A DNA stretch of 64,000 bases from contig JADJPJ010000017.1 in the NCBI GenBank assembly GCA_016713325.1, forward strand, positions 62,001 to 126,000, in the 5' to 3' direction. The notes under the pieces are model-generated. The model saw nothing but the letters and a program-made list of their open reading frames with translations. It was not told where the DNA came from and ran no database searches. The translations under genes were made by a program, and so were the position numbers. The DNA comes from Candidatus Flexifilum affinis. GTDB lineage: Bacteria > Chloroflexota > Anaerolineae > Aggregatilineales > Phototrophicaceae. Position 1 is the stretch's first letter. Every line of letters starts with the position of its first letter. This document shows, one piece after another, positions 1 to 9,365 of the stretch.

Positions 1-852
1 TATTTTGCTTTTGGGGCACTTGCCTTATATCTAGCATTTGTAGTCTTGCCGGGCTTTATGGGAATCGCGTATTCACTCACGGACTGGAACAGTTACTCGA
101 CGGAAGTGAATTTCGTCGGGCTGGACAATTTCGCAACCATTTTCTCCGGCAGCGGCAGCTATCTCGATTACATCAAAAATACGCTGGTATTCACCGTCTA
201 TACGATCATTCTGAAGACCATTATTGGCTTGTTTCTCGCCATCCTTCTGAACTATGGGGTTCGGCGACTTGCCCACTTGTATCGGGTCATCATCTACCTG
301 CCTGTCGTACTGCCGACGATAGTAGTTGGACTGGTCTTCCGATCAATCCTCAATCCTCGAACAGGGGTGTTGAACGAGTTTTTCCGGGCAGTGGGGCTGG
401 ATGCGCTGGCGCAGCCGTGGCTCGTCAATCCCGATATCGCCATGTTTTCCGTCATCGGGGTCGATACCTGGAAAGGTGTTGGCTACATCATGGTCATCCT
501 TCTGGCAGGACTCCAAACCATCCCCCAGGAGTATTACGAGGCGGCAGAAATCGATGGTGCTGGGGCTGTCGCCAAGTTCGTGCACATCACACTTCCGCTG
601 CTGGTGCCAGCGATCACTGTGGTCACTATCCTAAATCTTTTATACGGGTTAAGGGTCTTTGACATCATCTATGTTTTGACCGGAGGTGGTCCAGGCTACG
701 CGACCGATGTGGTATTTACCGCGGTCTTTGACGAGTTTTCCAAAGGCCGGTATGGCGTGGGGACAGCGCTTTCCAGCGTCCTATTCGTCGTCATGACAGC
801 TGCCAGCTTCTTCATCGTTCGCAGACTCACGCGCGACCCTATTGAGGCGTAA
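1..852 (+). CDS. Sugar ABC transporter permease, MalF/UgpA type (5' truncated)
   Basis: Inner-membrane permease of a carbohydrate ABC importer. The frame is open from base 1, so the N-terminus lies outside the window; TTG at 46 and ATG at 58 are internal codons. The visible part has about five hydrophobic segments and the cytoplasmic EAA loop that docks on the ATPase (EYYEAAEIDGAG, near codon 180 of the visible part), followed by a P-rich segment and TM helices. The stop is five bases before the next permease ATG, so the two form a heterodimeric channel. The binding protein is probably upstream of the window. No ATPase gene is seen, as is usual when a shared MsmK-like ATPase serves many sugar systems. 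The family assignment is firm; the substrate is not readable, but the downstream GH31 and GH29 genes suggest oligosaccharides. Confidence 0.93.
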   Translation, partial: YFAFGALALYLAFVVLPGFMGIAYSLTDWNSYSTEVNFVGLDNFATIFSGSGSYLDYIKNTLVFTVYTIILKTIIGLFLAILLNYGVRRLAHLYRVIIYLPVVLPTIVVGLVFRSILNPRTGVLNEFFRAVGLDALAQPWLVNPDIAMFSVIGVDTWKGVGYIMVILLAGLQTIPQEYYEAAEIDGAGAVAKFVHITLPLLVPAITVVTILNLLYGLRVFDIIYVLTGGGPGYATDVVFTAVFDEFSKGRYGVGTALSSVLFVVMTAASFFIVRRLTRDPIEA

Positions 853-857
853 AAGCG

Positions 858-1682
858 ATGAACCGAAAGAATACGCTGCAAGGAACCGGAAATAATCTGC
901 TTGCGATGTTCTTCTGCTTATTGGTGATTGCTCCGGTTTATCTGGTGGTGGTCAATTCGTTCAAGGAATCGGCGCAGGCACGCACCATGAGCGCGGCACT
1001 GCCCGACTCCATCCACTTCGAAAACTATCTCACCGTTATTGAACGGGGAAAACTCGCGCGTTCGTTTGTCAATAGCATGCTGTACGCGACCAGCGCAACC
1101 ATTATCAGCATTGTTCTGGCGTCGATGGCAGCGTACATTCTTGCCCGCAACAGAAGTACGTTGAATCGCTTCGTCTATTTTTTCGTCGTCATGGGCATCG
1201 CCATGCCCCTGAACTTTTTCACGCTGACGAAAGTCATGCAGCTCACGAGTCTGATAAACACCCAGGCTGGCATCATCATTCTGTATGCGGCGACGCAGAT
1301 ACCATTCAATGTTTTCCTGATCTATGGATTTGTGGATGCTATCCCGCGAGAGCTGGACGAAGCGGCCATCATTGACGGCTGTGGTCCATTCCGCCTGTTC
1401 TTTTCGGTCATCTTTCCGCTGCTACTGCCTGTTGTTGTGACGGCGGGTGTTCTGAATTTTGTCGGGATATGGAACGACTTTCTCCTGCCGCTCTACTATT
1501 TGAACAACAGCGCCTATTGGCCGATGACACTGGCAGTCTACAACTTCTTTGGACAGTTCCAGCAAGACTGGAACCTGGTCTCGGCAGACATTGTGCTGAC
1601 GGTGCTGCCAGTACTGGTGATCTACCTGGTAGGGCAGCGTTTCATCTTGTCTGGTTTGACTACTGGAGCCGTCAAAGGCTAG
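858..1682 (+). CDS. Sugar ABC transporter permease, MalG type
   Basis: Second permease subunit (274 residues) of the importer whose first permease precedes it by five bases. It has an N-terminal TM helix, a periplasmic segment, four or five further TM helices and the EAA loop (RELDEAAIIDGCG, about residues 163-175). It ends in the SGLTTGAVKG tail common to MalG-type subunits. The length is normal for the family. The reading frame is intact. Context places it in an operon with an alpha-glycosidase and a fucosidase, so it probably imports the oligosaccharides these enzymes cut. Confidence 0.93.
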   Translation: MNRKNTLQGTGNNLLAMFFCLLVIAPVYLVVVNSFKESAQARTMSAALPDSIHFENYLTVIERGKLARSFVNSMLYATSATIISIVLASMAAYILARNRSTLNRFVYFFVVMGIAMPLNFFTLTKVMQLTSLINTQAGIIILYAATQIPFNVFLIYGFVDAIPRELDEAAIIDGCGPFRLFFSVIFPLLLPVVVTAGVLNFVGIWNDFLLPLYYLNNSAYWPMTLAVYNFFGQFQQDWNLVSADIVLTVLPVLVIYLVGQRFILSGLTTGAVKG

Positions 1683-1796
1683 GCGCAGCCTACCCCGGCA
1701 GGTGCGTTCCATACAGAAGGCATCTCTTAAGTTCTGTGTAATGACAGATTACTCGTTGAATGGCAGGGTTTCCACTTAGTCAAGGAGAGTGCGCAC

Positions 1797-4211
1797 TTGC
1801 AATCGAACCACTACACCATAGACGGCCACACGGTGATTGTTGAAACCCCTGGTGGGTATCTTGCGCTGATCCCCTATTCGGAGAGGATTATTCGCGTCCG
1901 TTATGCACCGACGCGGAACTTCGACACGAGAAAAAGTCTGATGGTTCAGCCTTCTCATGAGGTGTCTGTCAAGATTGACATTCAGGAGACAACCGAAGCC
2001 CTGACACTGTCAACTCAGATGTTGTCGATTCGCATCGACAGGCAGACGGGCGCGCTCACCTATGGGGACAGCTCAGGTCAGGTTCTGACCAAAGAACCTG
2101 ACCGAGGTGGCAGAACCCTCATACCCACAGAGGTGGTCAGATCGGTATTCAATGAAAATGCTGAGGCTCAGGTACGAAAGGACACAGATGGTGTCCGCGC
2201 GTTTACCCCTATCTCTCAGCAGGTCGTGGACCGCCGCGCGTTCCACACAAAGCTGGAGTTCGAATGGTTGCCGGGCGAGGCGCTGTACGGACTCGGCTCC
2301 CACGAAGAAGGCATGATGAACTTGCGGGGGCAGCACCAGTATTTGTATCAGCAGAATATGAAGGTTGTTATCCCTGTTCTCCTCTCGACCAGAGGCTATG
2401 GCATCCTCCGTGACAGCTATTCATTAATGACCTTTCATGACGATGCCTTCGGCTCCTACCTATGGACGGACGTTGATGATGAAATCGACTTCTATTTCAT
2501 TTACGGCCCGGAGTTCGATCAAATCGTTCAAGGCATCCGGCTGTTGACCGGCAGAGTGCCGATGCTGCCTCGGTGGGCATTTGGCTACATTCAGTCAAAA
2601 GAACGTTACGTATCGCAGGCCGAGCTGCTGGACGTGCTGAAGGAATACCGCAGGCGAGGCCTCCCGATCGATTGTATTGTGCAAGACTGGAAGTCGTGGC
2701 CTGAGGATCTGTGGGGCCAGAAGACGTTCGATCCGGAACGTTTCCCTGATCCAACGGGCATGATGAACGAAATCCACGACCACAACGCACGCCTGATGAT
2801 CTCTGTCTGGCCGATCATGAATCCGGGTGGCGAGAACTGGCACGAGATGCGTGAACATGGCTATCTGCTTGGCAATCAGGCGACTTATGACGCTTTCCAG
2901 AATGACGCGCGTGAGCTCTACTGGAAGCAAATGAATGAGGGTTTATTTGCTCATGGGATTGATGCCTGGTGGTGTGACTGCACGGAGCCCTTTCAGGCCG
3001 ATTGGACGGGCGCGCACAAACCCGAACCTGAAGACCGCCTGCGCATCAATACGGAGGAGGCAAAGAGGTATCTCGACCCACAGTTTATCAATGCCTTTTC
3101 CCTGCTGCACTCGCAAGGAATCTACGAGGGACAGCGCAAGACAATTACAGACAAGCGAGTTGTCAACCTGACTCGTTCAGCATATGCCGGTCAGCAACGC
3201 TACAGCACCATCACCTGGTCTGGAGATGTTTCAGCGACATGGGAGACGCTTCGCCGTCAGGTCGCCGATGGGCTGAACTTCTGTGTCACAGGGTTACCCT
3301 ACTGGACGACGGATGTTGGTGCGTTTTTCGTGAAGAATGACCCGAGACTCTGGTTCTGGAGCGGTGACTTCGATCTCGGTGTCGCCGACATGGGCTATCG
3401 CGAACTGTATGTGCGTTGGTTTCAATACGCCGCTTTCCTGCCCATGTTTCGCTCGCATGGCACAGATACCCCACGTGAAACCTGGCGATTCGGCGAGCCA
3501 GGCGAGATGTTCTATGATGCGCTGGTGAAATCACTCCGACTTCGCTATCGCCTGATGCCGTATATCTATTCGCTCGCAGCCATGGTGACACAGGAAGACT
3601 ACACCATGATTCGCGCCCTGCCATTTGATTTCCGCTGCGACCCGAACACGTACAACGTTGACGATCAATATATGTTTGGACCCGCGCTGCTTGTCAACCC
3701 GGTCACAAATCCCATGTACTACATGGCGAACTCGACACCACTCGATGTACCAGGCAAATCCCGCACGGTCTACCTGCCGAAGGGCACCCATTGGTACGAT
3801 TTTTGGACGCACAAACAATATGCCGGCGAGCAGATCATTGTCGCGGACGCACCGTTGGATCGAATTCCGCTGTATGTGCGTGCTGGATCGATTGTGCCAC
3901 TTGGCGCCGATATTCAACACACCGACGAAATCAAGGATGCCTCTCTCGAGTTACACATTTACCCGGGACAGGACGGCCACTTCACTTTGTACGAAGATGA
4001 AGGCGACAACTATAACTATGAGCAGGGCGCATTTACGACGATCAGGTTCAGTTGGAGCGATCAAGACCGCCGGCTGACCATCGGTTCACGTCAGGGGAGT
4101 TATCCCACTATGGCCGCGTCACGGGAGATCCGACTGATCATCGTTGGTGACGATGTAGTACGGCCGCTCAATTTCATCTATTCAGGTCAAGAGTTGGTGT
4201 TAAAGGCTTGA
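1797..4211 (+). CDS. GH31 family alpha-glycosidase (alpha-glucosidase or alpha-xylosidase)
   Basis: Retaining alpha-glycosidase of family GH31, 804 residues, with no signal peptide and so probably cytoplasmic, acting on imported oligosaccharides. It starts at TTG (1797), chosen because an AAGGAG ribosome site lies at 1782-1787. An N-terminal beta-sandwich (about 1-230) is followed by the (beta/alpha)8 barrel. The nucleophile is predicted to be Asp394 in WWCDCTEPF and the acid/base Asp477 in WSGDVSATW; both sit in family-typical contexts, and GLPYWTTDVGAFF follows. C-terminal beta domains fill 640-804. GH31 covers alpha-glucosidases, alpha-xylosidases, sulfoquinovosidases and others. The WWCDCTEP form, rather than the DMNE type, argues against a classical maltase and is compatible with alpha-xylosidase. 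The neighbouring fucosidase would fit xyloglucan or glycoprotein glycans, but this is inference. Confidence 0.93.
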   Translation: MQSNHYTIDGHTVIVETPGGYLALIPYSERIIRVRYAPTRNFDTRKSLMVQPSHEVSVKIDIQETTEALTLSTQMLSIRIDRQTGALTYGDSSGQVLTKEPDRGGRTLIPTEVVRSVFNENAEAQVRKDTDGVRAFTPISQQVVDRRAFHTKLEFEWLPGEALYGLGSHEEGMMNLRGQHQYLYQQNMKVVIPVLLSTRGYGILRDSYSLMTFHDDAFGSYLWTDVDDEIDFYFIYGPEFDQIVQGIRLLTGRVPMLPRWAFGYIQSKERYVSQAELLDVLKEYRRRGLPIDCIVQDWKSWPEDLWGQKTFDPERFPDPTGMMNEIHDHNARLMISVWPIMNPGGENWHEMREHGYLLGNQATYDAFQNDARELYWKQMNEGLFAHGIDAWWCDCTEPFQADWTGAHKPEPEDRLRINTEEAKRYLDPQFINAFSLLHSQGIYEGQRKTITDKRVVNLTRSAYAGQQRYSTITWSGDVSATWETLRRQVADGLNFCVTGLPYWTTDVGAFFVKNDPRLWFWSGDFDLGVADMGYRELYVRWFQYAAFLPMFRSHGTDTPRETWRFGEPGEMFYDALVKSLRLRYRLMPYIYSLAAMVTQEDYTMIRALPFDFRCDPNTYNVDDQYMFGPALLVNPVTNPMYYMANSTPLDVPGKSRTVYLPKGTHWYDFWTHKQYAGEQIIVADAPLDRIPLYVRAGSIVPLGADIQHTDEIKDASLELHIYPGQDGHFTLYEDEGDNYNYEQGAFTTIRFSWSDQDRRLTIGSRQGSYPTMAASREIRLIIVGDDVVRPLNFIYSGQELVLKA

Positions 4212-4283
4212 TTCGTCACACATCGGTCGAGCGGGCCGCCGCCAATCCCGTGCACTATGTAGGGCTGTTGTGAGGGGGAAACC

Positions 4284-5732
4284 ATGAATGCTTTTGTGCG
4301 CTTTGAGCCAACCTGGGAGTCGTTAAGACAGTATTCGGTGCCACAGTGGTTTCAGGATGCCAAACTGGGCATCTTCGTCCATTGGGGCGTCTATTCCGTG
4401 CCAGCTTTCGGTAACGAATGGTATCCCCGTAATATGTACCGGATGGGAACCGCGGAATTCAAACATCACGTAGAAACATGGGGCGAACACACCCAATTCG
4501 GTTACAAAGACTTCATTCCCCTGTTCACGGCGGAGAAGTTCGATCCCGCCGCCTGGATTGACCTGTTCAAGCAGGCGGGGGCGCAGTATGTTGTCCCGGT
4601 TGCAGAGCATCATGATGGCTTCCCGATGTATGACACGGCACTCTCCGAGTGGAGCGCTGCCAAGATGGGACCCAGGCGCGACATCATCGCGGAGTTAGCG
4701 GATGCCGCACGCCGGGCTGGATTGGTGTTTGGCGTTTCCAGCCACCGCGCAGAACACTGGTGGTTTTTCGATGGAGGCAGGAAGTTCCCATCGGACGTGC
4801 AAAACCCTCGTTACGCGGACTTCTATGGACCTGCAGTCGAAGCTTCACGAGAAATCAATTTTACTTCACCTGAGTGGACAAGCCAGGATTGGCAGCCCCG
4901 TCCTGATGCCAAGTTTCTCGACGACTGGCTGGCGCGCTGTACCGAACTTGTCGACAAGTACCAGCCACAGGTGTTTTGGTTTGACTGGTGGATTGAGCAG
5001 GCCGTTATTGCACCCTATCTTCAGAAGTTCGCCGCTCATTACTACAACCGTGCGGCGGAATGGGACAAGGGGGTTGTCCTTCAGCATAAGCTTGAGGCGT
5101 TCCCTCGTGGTACTGCCCTCTATGACATCGAGCGGGGAAAACTTAACGCCATTCGCGAGGATTACTGGCAGACCGATACGTCTGTCAGCTACAAATCATG
5201 GTGCTATATCGAGGGCGACGAATTCAAGTCCGTGACGACTCTTGTGCATGACCTGGTGGATATCGTCAGCAAGAACGGCAACCTACTGCTCAACGTTGGA
5301 CCCCGGCCGGACGGCACCATTCCAGATGAAGTCGCCGACCGTCTGCGTCGGCTGGGCGCCTGGTTGCGCATCAACGGTGAGGCAATCTATGGTGCGCGCC
5401 ACTGGCACACGTTTGGCGAGGGCAGCACCATCGTCGGGGAAGGGCACATGAGCGAGGGCGCGGACAAGCCATTCACCGCGCAGGACATTCGTTTCACAAG
5501 CAAGGCTCAGGCACTGTATGCCATCTGCCTGGGCTGGCCCGGTGAAAGCGCAGTGATCAAGTCGCTGGCGACCGGCTCTTCCCTTCAATCTGAGCAAATC
5601 GAGTCGATCCGGATGCTTGGCGCAGACCAAAACCTCTCATGGCTACAGCGCGACGACGGGCTGCACATTTCTACACCAGCTTACCAACCCTGCGAACACG
5701 CTTGCACGTTCAAGATCACTTTGAAGTCGTGA
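4284..5732 (+). CDS. Alpha-L-fucosidase, GH29
   Basis: Retaining alpha-L-fucosidase of 482 residues that removes terminal L-fucose from glycans. The start ATG is preceded by a strong GAGGGGG site (4272-4278). The N-terminal barrel opens with the family signature KLGIFVHWGVYSVPAFGNEW (about residues 28-47) and EHHDGF. The predicted nucleophile is Asp234 in VFWFDWW. Next come the SKNGNLLLNVGPRPDG segment and a C-terminal beta-sandwich from about 370. There is no signal peptide, so it is likely cytoplasmic, acting on imported fuco-oligosaccharides. It follows the GH31 gene by 72 bases in the same direction and ends at a bidirectional terminator. Family call is secure; linkage preference is unknown. 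Confidence 0.94.
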   Translation: MNAFVRFEPTWESLRQYSVPQWFQDAKLGIFVHWGVYSVPAFGNEWYPRNMYRMGTAEFKHHVETWGEHTQFGYKDFIPLFTAEKFDPAAWIDLFKQAGAQYVVPVAEHHDGFPMYDTALSEWSAAKMGPRRDIIAELADAARRAGLVFGVSSHRAEHWWFFDGGRKFPSDVQNPRYADFYGPAVEASREINFTSPEWTSQDWQPRPDAKFLDDWLARCTELVDKYQPQVFWFDWWIEQAVIAPYLQKFAAHYYNRAAEWDKGVVLQHKLEAFPRGTALYDIERGKLNAIREDYWQTDTSVSYKSWCYIEGDEFKSVTTLVHDLVDIVSKNGNLLLNVGPRPDGTIPDEVADRLRRLGAWLRINGEAIYGARHWHTFGEGSTIVGEGHMSEGADKPFTAQDIRFTSKAQALYAICLGWPGESAVIKSLATGSSLQSEQIESIRMLGADQNLSWLQRDDGLHISTPAYQPCEHACTFKITLKS

Positions 5733-5921
5733 GGGAGTATCTGACAGTCAAGGTGCGCAGGGTGCTTGCCTGCCGGCAAGGCGATCCAACAGCTCATCGC
5801 TGACCGTTCAGTGGCCTGCTATTCATGTCCATGGCAGGGATCCATTCAGGATTATGGGTATGGTGCACCGCGACAGGCTGCCAGTGCCGGGACCAGTTCT
5901 GCTTTTCAATCAGCACTAAAA

Positions 5922-5953
5922 AAGGATCGTGCAGGTTAACCTGCACGATCCTT
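5922..5953. terminator. Bidirectional terminator, perfect 16-bp inverted repeat
   Basis: Two perfect 16-base arms meet at 5937/5938 (centre GGTTAACC). There is an A run on the left and a T-rich stretch (CTTATTT) on the right, so the hairpin can end transcription from both sides. It lies between the convergent fucosidase and binding-protein genes. The rest of the 267-base gap (5733-5999) shows no gene. Confidence 0.85.
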
Positions 5954-5999
5954 CTTATTTGGCATCCCTGTTGTGATGCCTGAGGGGCTGCCTTTTGAG

Positions 6000-7322
6000 C
6001 TACTGGAAGGACGCGATGTCCATCAGACGGCTTTGGGCATCGTTCAGAGCTTGCTCAGGGGTCTTTTCGCCAAGGATCGCTGCCTGGATTTCCTCATGCA
6101 TGATCTGGTCGATGGCCGTAACCCAGCCGGTTTTCGGGAAGTAGACAACCTGATTCGCAAATTCAGTGTACTCATTGTGGTGTGGTAGCGCCTGGTACTC
6201 CGCGCTATCCAGAACGGATTGCCGTACACTCGCATGTCCCGTCCGACTCCAGGCCAGTTGATTGTCATAGAAGAATTTGATGTACTGGACGGCAGCTCTG
6301 ACACGCTCCGGATCAGCGTTTGCCCCCAGCGGGACGACCCACGTATGCGATCCCCCCCATACGGCAGGCGCGCTGCCGAACTGCGGGTATGGAGCCACAT
6401 ACAGATTCTTCAGGCCGGAGTCCGGATCCCGCACCTGCGCGTCAAATTCATTGACCATCCAGGTTCCCGCATTGACCCCGGCAACGGCGCCCTGATTGAA
6501 GCCTTCGTAGGTACTTCCCAACTCACCCGAAGAAAAACAGCCGGCATCACGGAGGCGCATTTGAAGCTCCAGAGCCTCAACAGCCAGCGGGGTATTGACA
6601 CTGGGCATGCCACTCTCGTCGGCGACGCTGCCGCCCATCTGCGCGTAGATCGAAAACCAAATCACTTCCGTGCCGACGATGTCGTCTTCACCGCCTCCGA
6701 ATATGGCCGATCCCGTTGCTTCCAGAACCTGCTGGCAGGCCGCCTCGAATTCCTCAACCCCCGCGGGAATCAGCGGGGCGCCGTCTGCATCAAGAAGCCC
6801 GGCCTGATCCCATAGGTCAAGATTGATGTGCCAGAGTATGCCGTGAACGTCAAATGGTATCGCATAGATTTCACCATTGTACGTCACTGCTTCGCGCACA
6901 TTCGGCAGCAGGTCGTTGACATCGACCCCCGCTTCTTCAAGGTAAGACGTCAGCGGCGTGAGTATGCCCCGAGAAGCGTAGGCGGGAATCCGAAATGCGT
7001 GCAAGGACATAATGTCTGGGGGGGTACCCGCCGCCAGCGCTGCGTTCAGCTCGACGATTCCCGGCCACACGAGGGAAGTGGTTTCAACTTGCAGCTCCGG
7101 GTGTTCGGCGTTCCATTGGTTGGCAAGTACCTGCTGCACTGCGCAGACGTCAGTGGTATCTCCAAGTTCAGTTACACCCTCAAACGTACTCCCACATTCG
7201 TTGAAGATACGCCAGAGCTGTATGGTCGCGGGCTCGCTTTGTGCAGTAACGGGCGAGAGCGTGAGCAGGATTGCGAGCGCTACCAACGGCACAAGACCAA
7301 TCCATTGCTTCTTGTTCTTCAT
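6000..7322 (-). CDS. Sugar ABC transporter substrate-binding protein
   Basis: Extracellular solute-binding protein (family 1 / MalE type) of 440 residues that captures a carbohydrate for the two permeases encoded upstream on the same strand. A signal peptide spans about residues 1-27 (basic MKNKKQ, hydrophobic core, TAQS cleavage region) with no lipobox cysteine at the usual place. The mature part has the two-lobe signature, including AALAAGTPPDIMSLHA, EIYAIPFDVHGILWHIN and GGSHTWVVPLGANADPERVR. AAGGAAG precedes the start. The order permease-permease-binding protein differs from the usual binding-protein-first order, and a 111-base gap separates it from the permeases. Ligand unknown. Confidence 0.92.
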   Translation of the reverse strand: MKNKKQWIGLVPLVALAILLTLSPVTAQSEPATIQLWRIFNECGSTFEGVTELGDTTDVCAVQQVLANQWNAEHPELQVETTSLVWPGIVELNAALAAGTPPDIMSLHAFRIPAYASRGILTPLTSYLEEAGVDVNDLLPNVREAVTYNGEIYAIPFDVHGILWHINLDLWDQAGLLDADGAPLIPAGVEEFEAACQQVLEATGSAIFGGGEDDIVGTEVIWFSIYAQMGGSVADESGMPSVNTPLAVEALELQMRLRDAGCFSSGELGSTYEGFNQGAVAGVNAGTWMVNEFDAQVRDPDSGLKNLYVAPYPQFGSAPAVWGGSHTWVVPLGANADPERVRAAVQYIKFFYDNQLAWSRTGHASVRQSVLDSAEYQALPHHNEYTEFANQVVYFPKTGWVTAIDQIMHEEIQAAILGEKTPEQALNDAQSRLMDIASFQ

Positions 7323-7433
7323 TTCTGCTTCCTTTTTGACAAGCTGCTCATACTGAAAGACGGTCGTTACGGATGTATCTAAAAGGTATTAAGCACATGA
7401 CGCTCAGGTCTCTACTCCCTTCTCCTTCCCAAA

Positions 7434-8327
7434 TTAGCGGAAACCGCTGGTCAGCTTGATGCCTGACACAATGCGCCGCTGGAAGATGAAGTAGAAAATG
7501 AGGATCGGGATTCCTCCGACCCACGCCCCGGCCATTTTCAGTCCCAGATCGCGCGTTTGGTGTCCAAACGTTTCAGCCAATTTACGCAAACCGATTGTTA
7601 TCGTCAGCGCCTGACGATCGGTTGCGGAAACGAGGGGCCACAGGTATTCATTCCATGTTCCCAGAAATGTGAAGATTGCCAGAGTCGTCAGCACGGGAGA
7701 CGCCAGCGGTAGAATCACACGGAGATACACCGTCAGGCGGCTGGCTCCGTCCAGATAGGCCGCTTCATCCAGCTCGGTGGGAATTTCCTGGAAGAACTGT
7801 GTCAGGAGGAACAGGGCCAATGGCGAGGCGATTTCCGGTGCGATCAGAGCGGCATAAGTGTTGTGAAGGCGCAGATCAGCAAAAAACAAGTAGATTGGAA
7901 TAAGTATCGCTTCGAACGGCACGGTGATGCCGATCAGAACCAGGATGTACAGCAAACGCTTGCCCTTAAACGGGATCCGCGTAAAGGCAAAAGCGGCTAA
8001 CGAGCACAAGGTTAGTTGGATGACTGTTCGTGTAGAGGCAACTACCAGACTGTTCAGAAACCATCGGACCACAAGCCCATCGCCCAAGATCCGTTCGTAG
8101 TGAACGGTCGTAAGAGGAAACGGGACAATGCCAATCAGGTCGCGCTGTATGTCCGTTTCATACCGAAGAGACGTCACCAGCGACCAAATGGCGGGGAGCA
8201 TCCAAAGAAAAGTAAACGCACAGAAAATCAGACCAAAGACAAGTCGCCTCCATGTCAGCGACCTGCTGTTCAACGAAATGTCTATCGGTCGCGAAACCGT
8301 ACCAATGGGTTGGCGAATGGTGTTCAA
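7434..8327 (-). CDS. Sugar ABC transporter permease, MalG type
   Basis: Membrane permease of 297 residues with an N-terminal TM helix at about 28-50 and about five more. The EAA loop reads ELDEAAYLDGASRL (about residues 186-199). It ends with GIKLTSGFR, a typical MalG tail. Its start overlaps the stop of the preceding permease by four bases (ATGA), so translation is coupled. With the upstream permease and the downstream binding protein it forms a complete importer apart from the ATPase. Confidence 0.93.
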   Translation of the reverse strand: MNTIRQPIGTVSRPIDISLNSRSLTWRRLVFGLIFCAFTFLWMLPAIWSLVTSLRYETDIQRDLIGIVPFPLTTVHYERILGDGLVVRWFLNSLVVASTRTVIQLTLCSLAAFAFTRIPFKGKRLLYILVLIGITVPFEAILIPIYLFFADLRLHNTYAALIAPEIASPLALFLLTQFFQEIPTELDEAAYLDGASRLTVYLRVILPLASPVLTTLAIFTFLGTWNEYLWPLVSATDRQALTITIGLRKLAETFGHQTRDLGLKMAGAWVGGIPILIFYFIFQRRIVSGIKLTSGFR

Positions 8328-9274
8328 ATGACATCTTCCTCTCGAGAAAACAGTCGTAGCTGCGTTATGGACAATGCGAATAGCACAACAAACAAGATGA
8401 AAGCTATCGCAGAGCCATAGCCAAGCTGGTACTGGGTGAAGGAGCGCTCAAAGATGTAGTAAACGATGCTGCGCGTTTGACCGCCCGGCCCGCCTTTGGT
8501 CATGACGTCGATTTGGCCGAACACCTGAAAGGAACTGACTAATTGCAGGATCGTTACCAGCATGAGCGGGCGGCGGAGCAGGGGCAAAGTGATTAGCCAA
8601 AAACGCTGCCATTCGGTTGCCCCATCGACTTTGGCCGCATCATTGACTTCATCGGGGATGCTTTGTAGGCCTGCGAGCAAAATCAGCATGTTGAAGCCAA
8701 CAGTCCACCACAAGGTGGCAAAGGCAATTGATGGCATGGCCCAGCGGGAATCAAGCAAGAAGGCGATAGGCTCGATTCCCAGAGAGACGAGGAATGAGTT
8801 GACTAAGCCCGCATTGCTTGCGCCTAGAACGGCAACAAATATGATGCCGATAACCGAAATCGAAAGTACATTGGGGAGATAGTAGAGTGTCCTGAACACA
8901 CCCCCACTGAAGAGAGGACGATTCAGAATCAACGCCAGGCATAATCCTCCTACAATCAGCGTTGGCGTGGACAGACCTGTAAAAAACAGCGTATGCTGTA
9001 CCGCCTCCCAAAACAACCTGTCTTGCAGAATGCGCTGGTAGTTGCCCAGGCCAATGAACGAAATGTTGGTGCCAATCGTCTCCCAGCGGTGCAGAGAAAT
9101 CCAGAAGCCGTTAACGATAGGCAGTAGCTTCAGCAGGAAGTAGAACACAAAAAAGGGTGCCAAAAACAAACATGCTGTTACGGTATTACGCAGGGCATGC
9201 CTATGAAGCAGCAACGAATGTAGTTTAGGTCGTGTCCCCAGCGGAACGGTGCTCGCCATCGTTGCATCACCCAC
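8324..9274 (-). CDS. Sugar ABC transporter permease, MalF type
   Basis: First gene of the second sugar importer, 316 residues. A basic N-terminus is followed by a long TM helix (LFLAPFFVFYFLLKLLP) and five more. The EAA loop is DEVNDAAKVDGATEWQRF near residues 212-229. The C-terminus carries the conserved GGPGGQTRSIVYYIFERSF segment before the last helix. A second Met lies at residue 6 and could be the true start; no strong ribosome site separates the two. The 91-base gap to the divergent receiver-protein gene must hold promoters for both directions; a TATAAT is present at 9282-9287 on +. Confidence 0.92.
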   Translation of the reverse strand: MGDATMASTVPLGTRPKLHSLLLHRHALRNTVTACLFLAPFFVFYFLLKLLPIVNGFWISLHRWETIGTNISFIGLGNYQRILQDRLFWEAVQHTLFFTGLSTPTLIVGGLCLALILNRPLFSGGVFRTLYYLPNVLSISVIGIIFVAVLGASNAGLVNSFLVSLGIEPIAFLLDSRWAMPSIAFATLWWTVGFNMLILLAGLQSIPDEVNDAAKVDGATEWQRFWLITLPLLRRPLMLVTILQLVSSFQVFGQIDVMTKGGPGGQTRSIVYYIFERSFTQYQLGYGSAIAFILFVVLFALSITQLRLFSREEDVI

Positions 9275-9365
9275 TTGATGCTATAATTAAGCTGAAGAAT
9301 ATCCCAAAAAAGCTGTCATTTTACTGTCGTCTGACTGACATATACCTGTCCTCGGGGGGCTATAC

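Noticed and set aside
6219..6815. 198-codon + strand frame opposite the sugar-binding protein
   Set aside because: Antisense shadow; the minus-strand gene has a signal peptide, ribosome site and family motifs.
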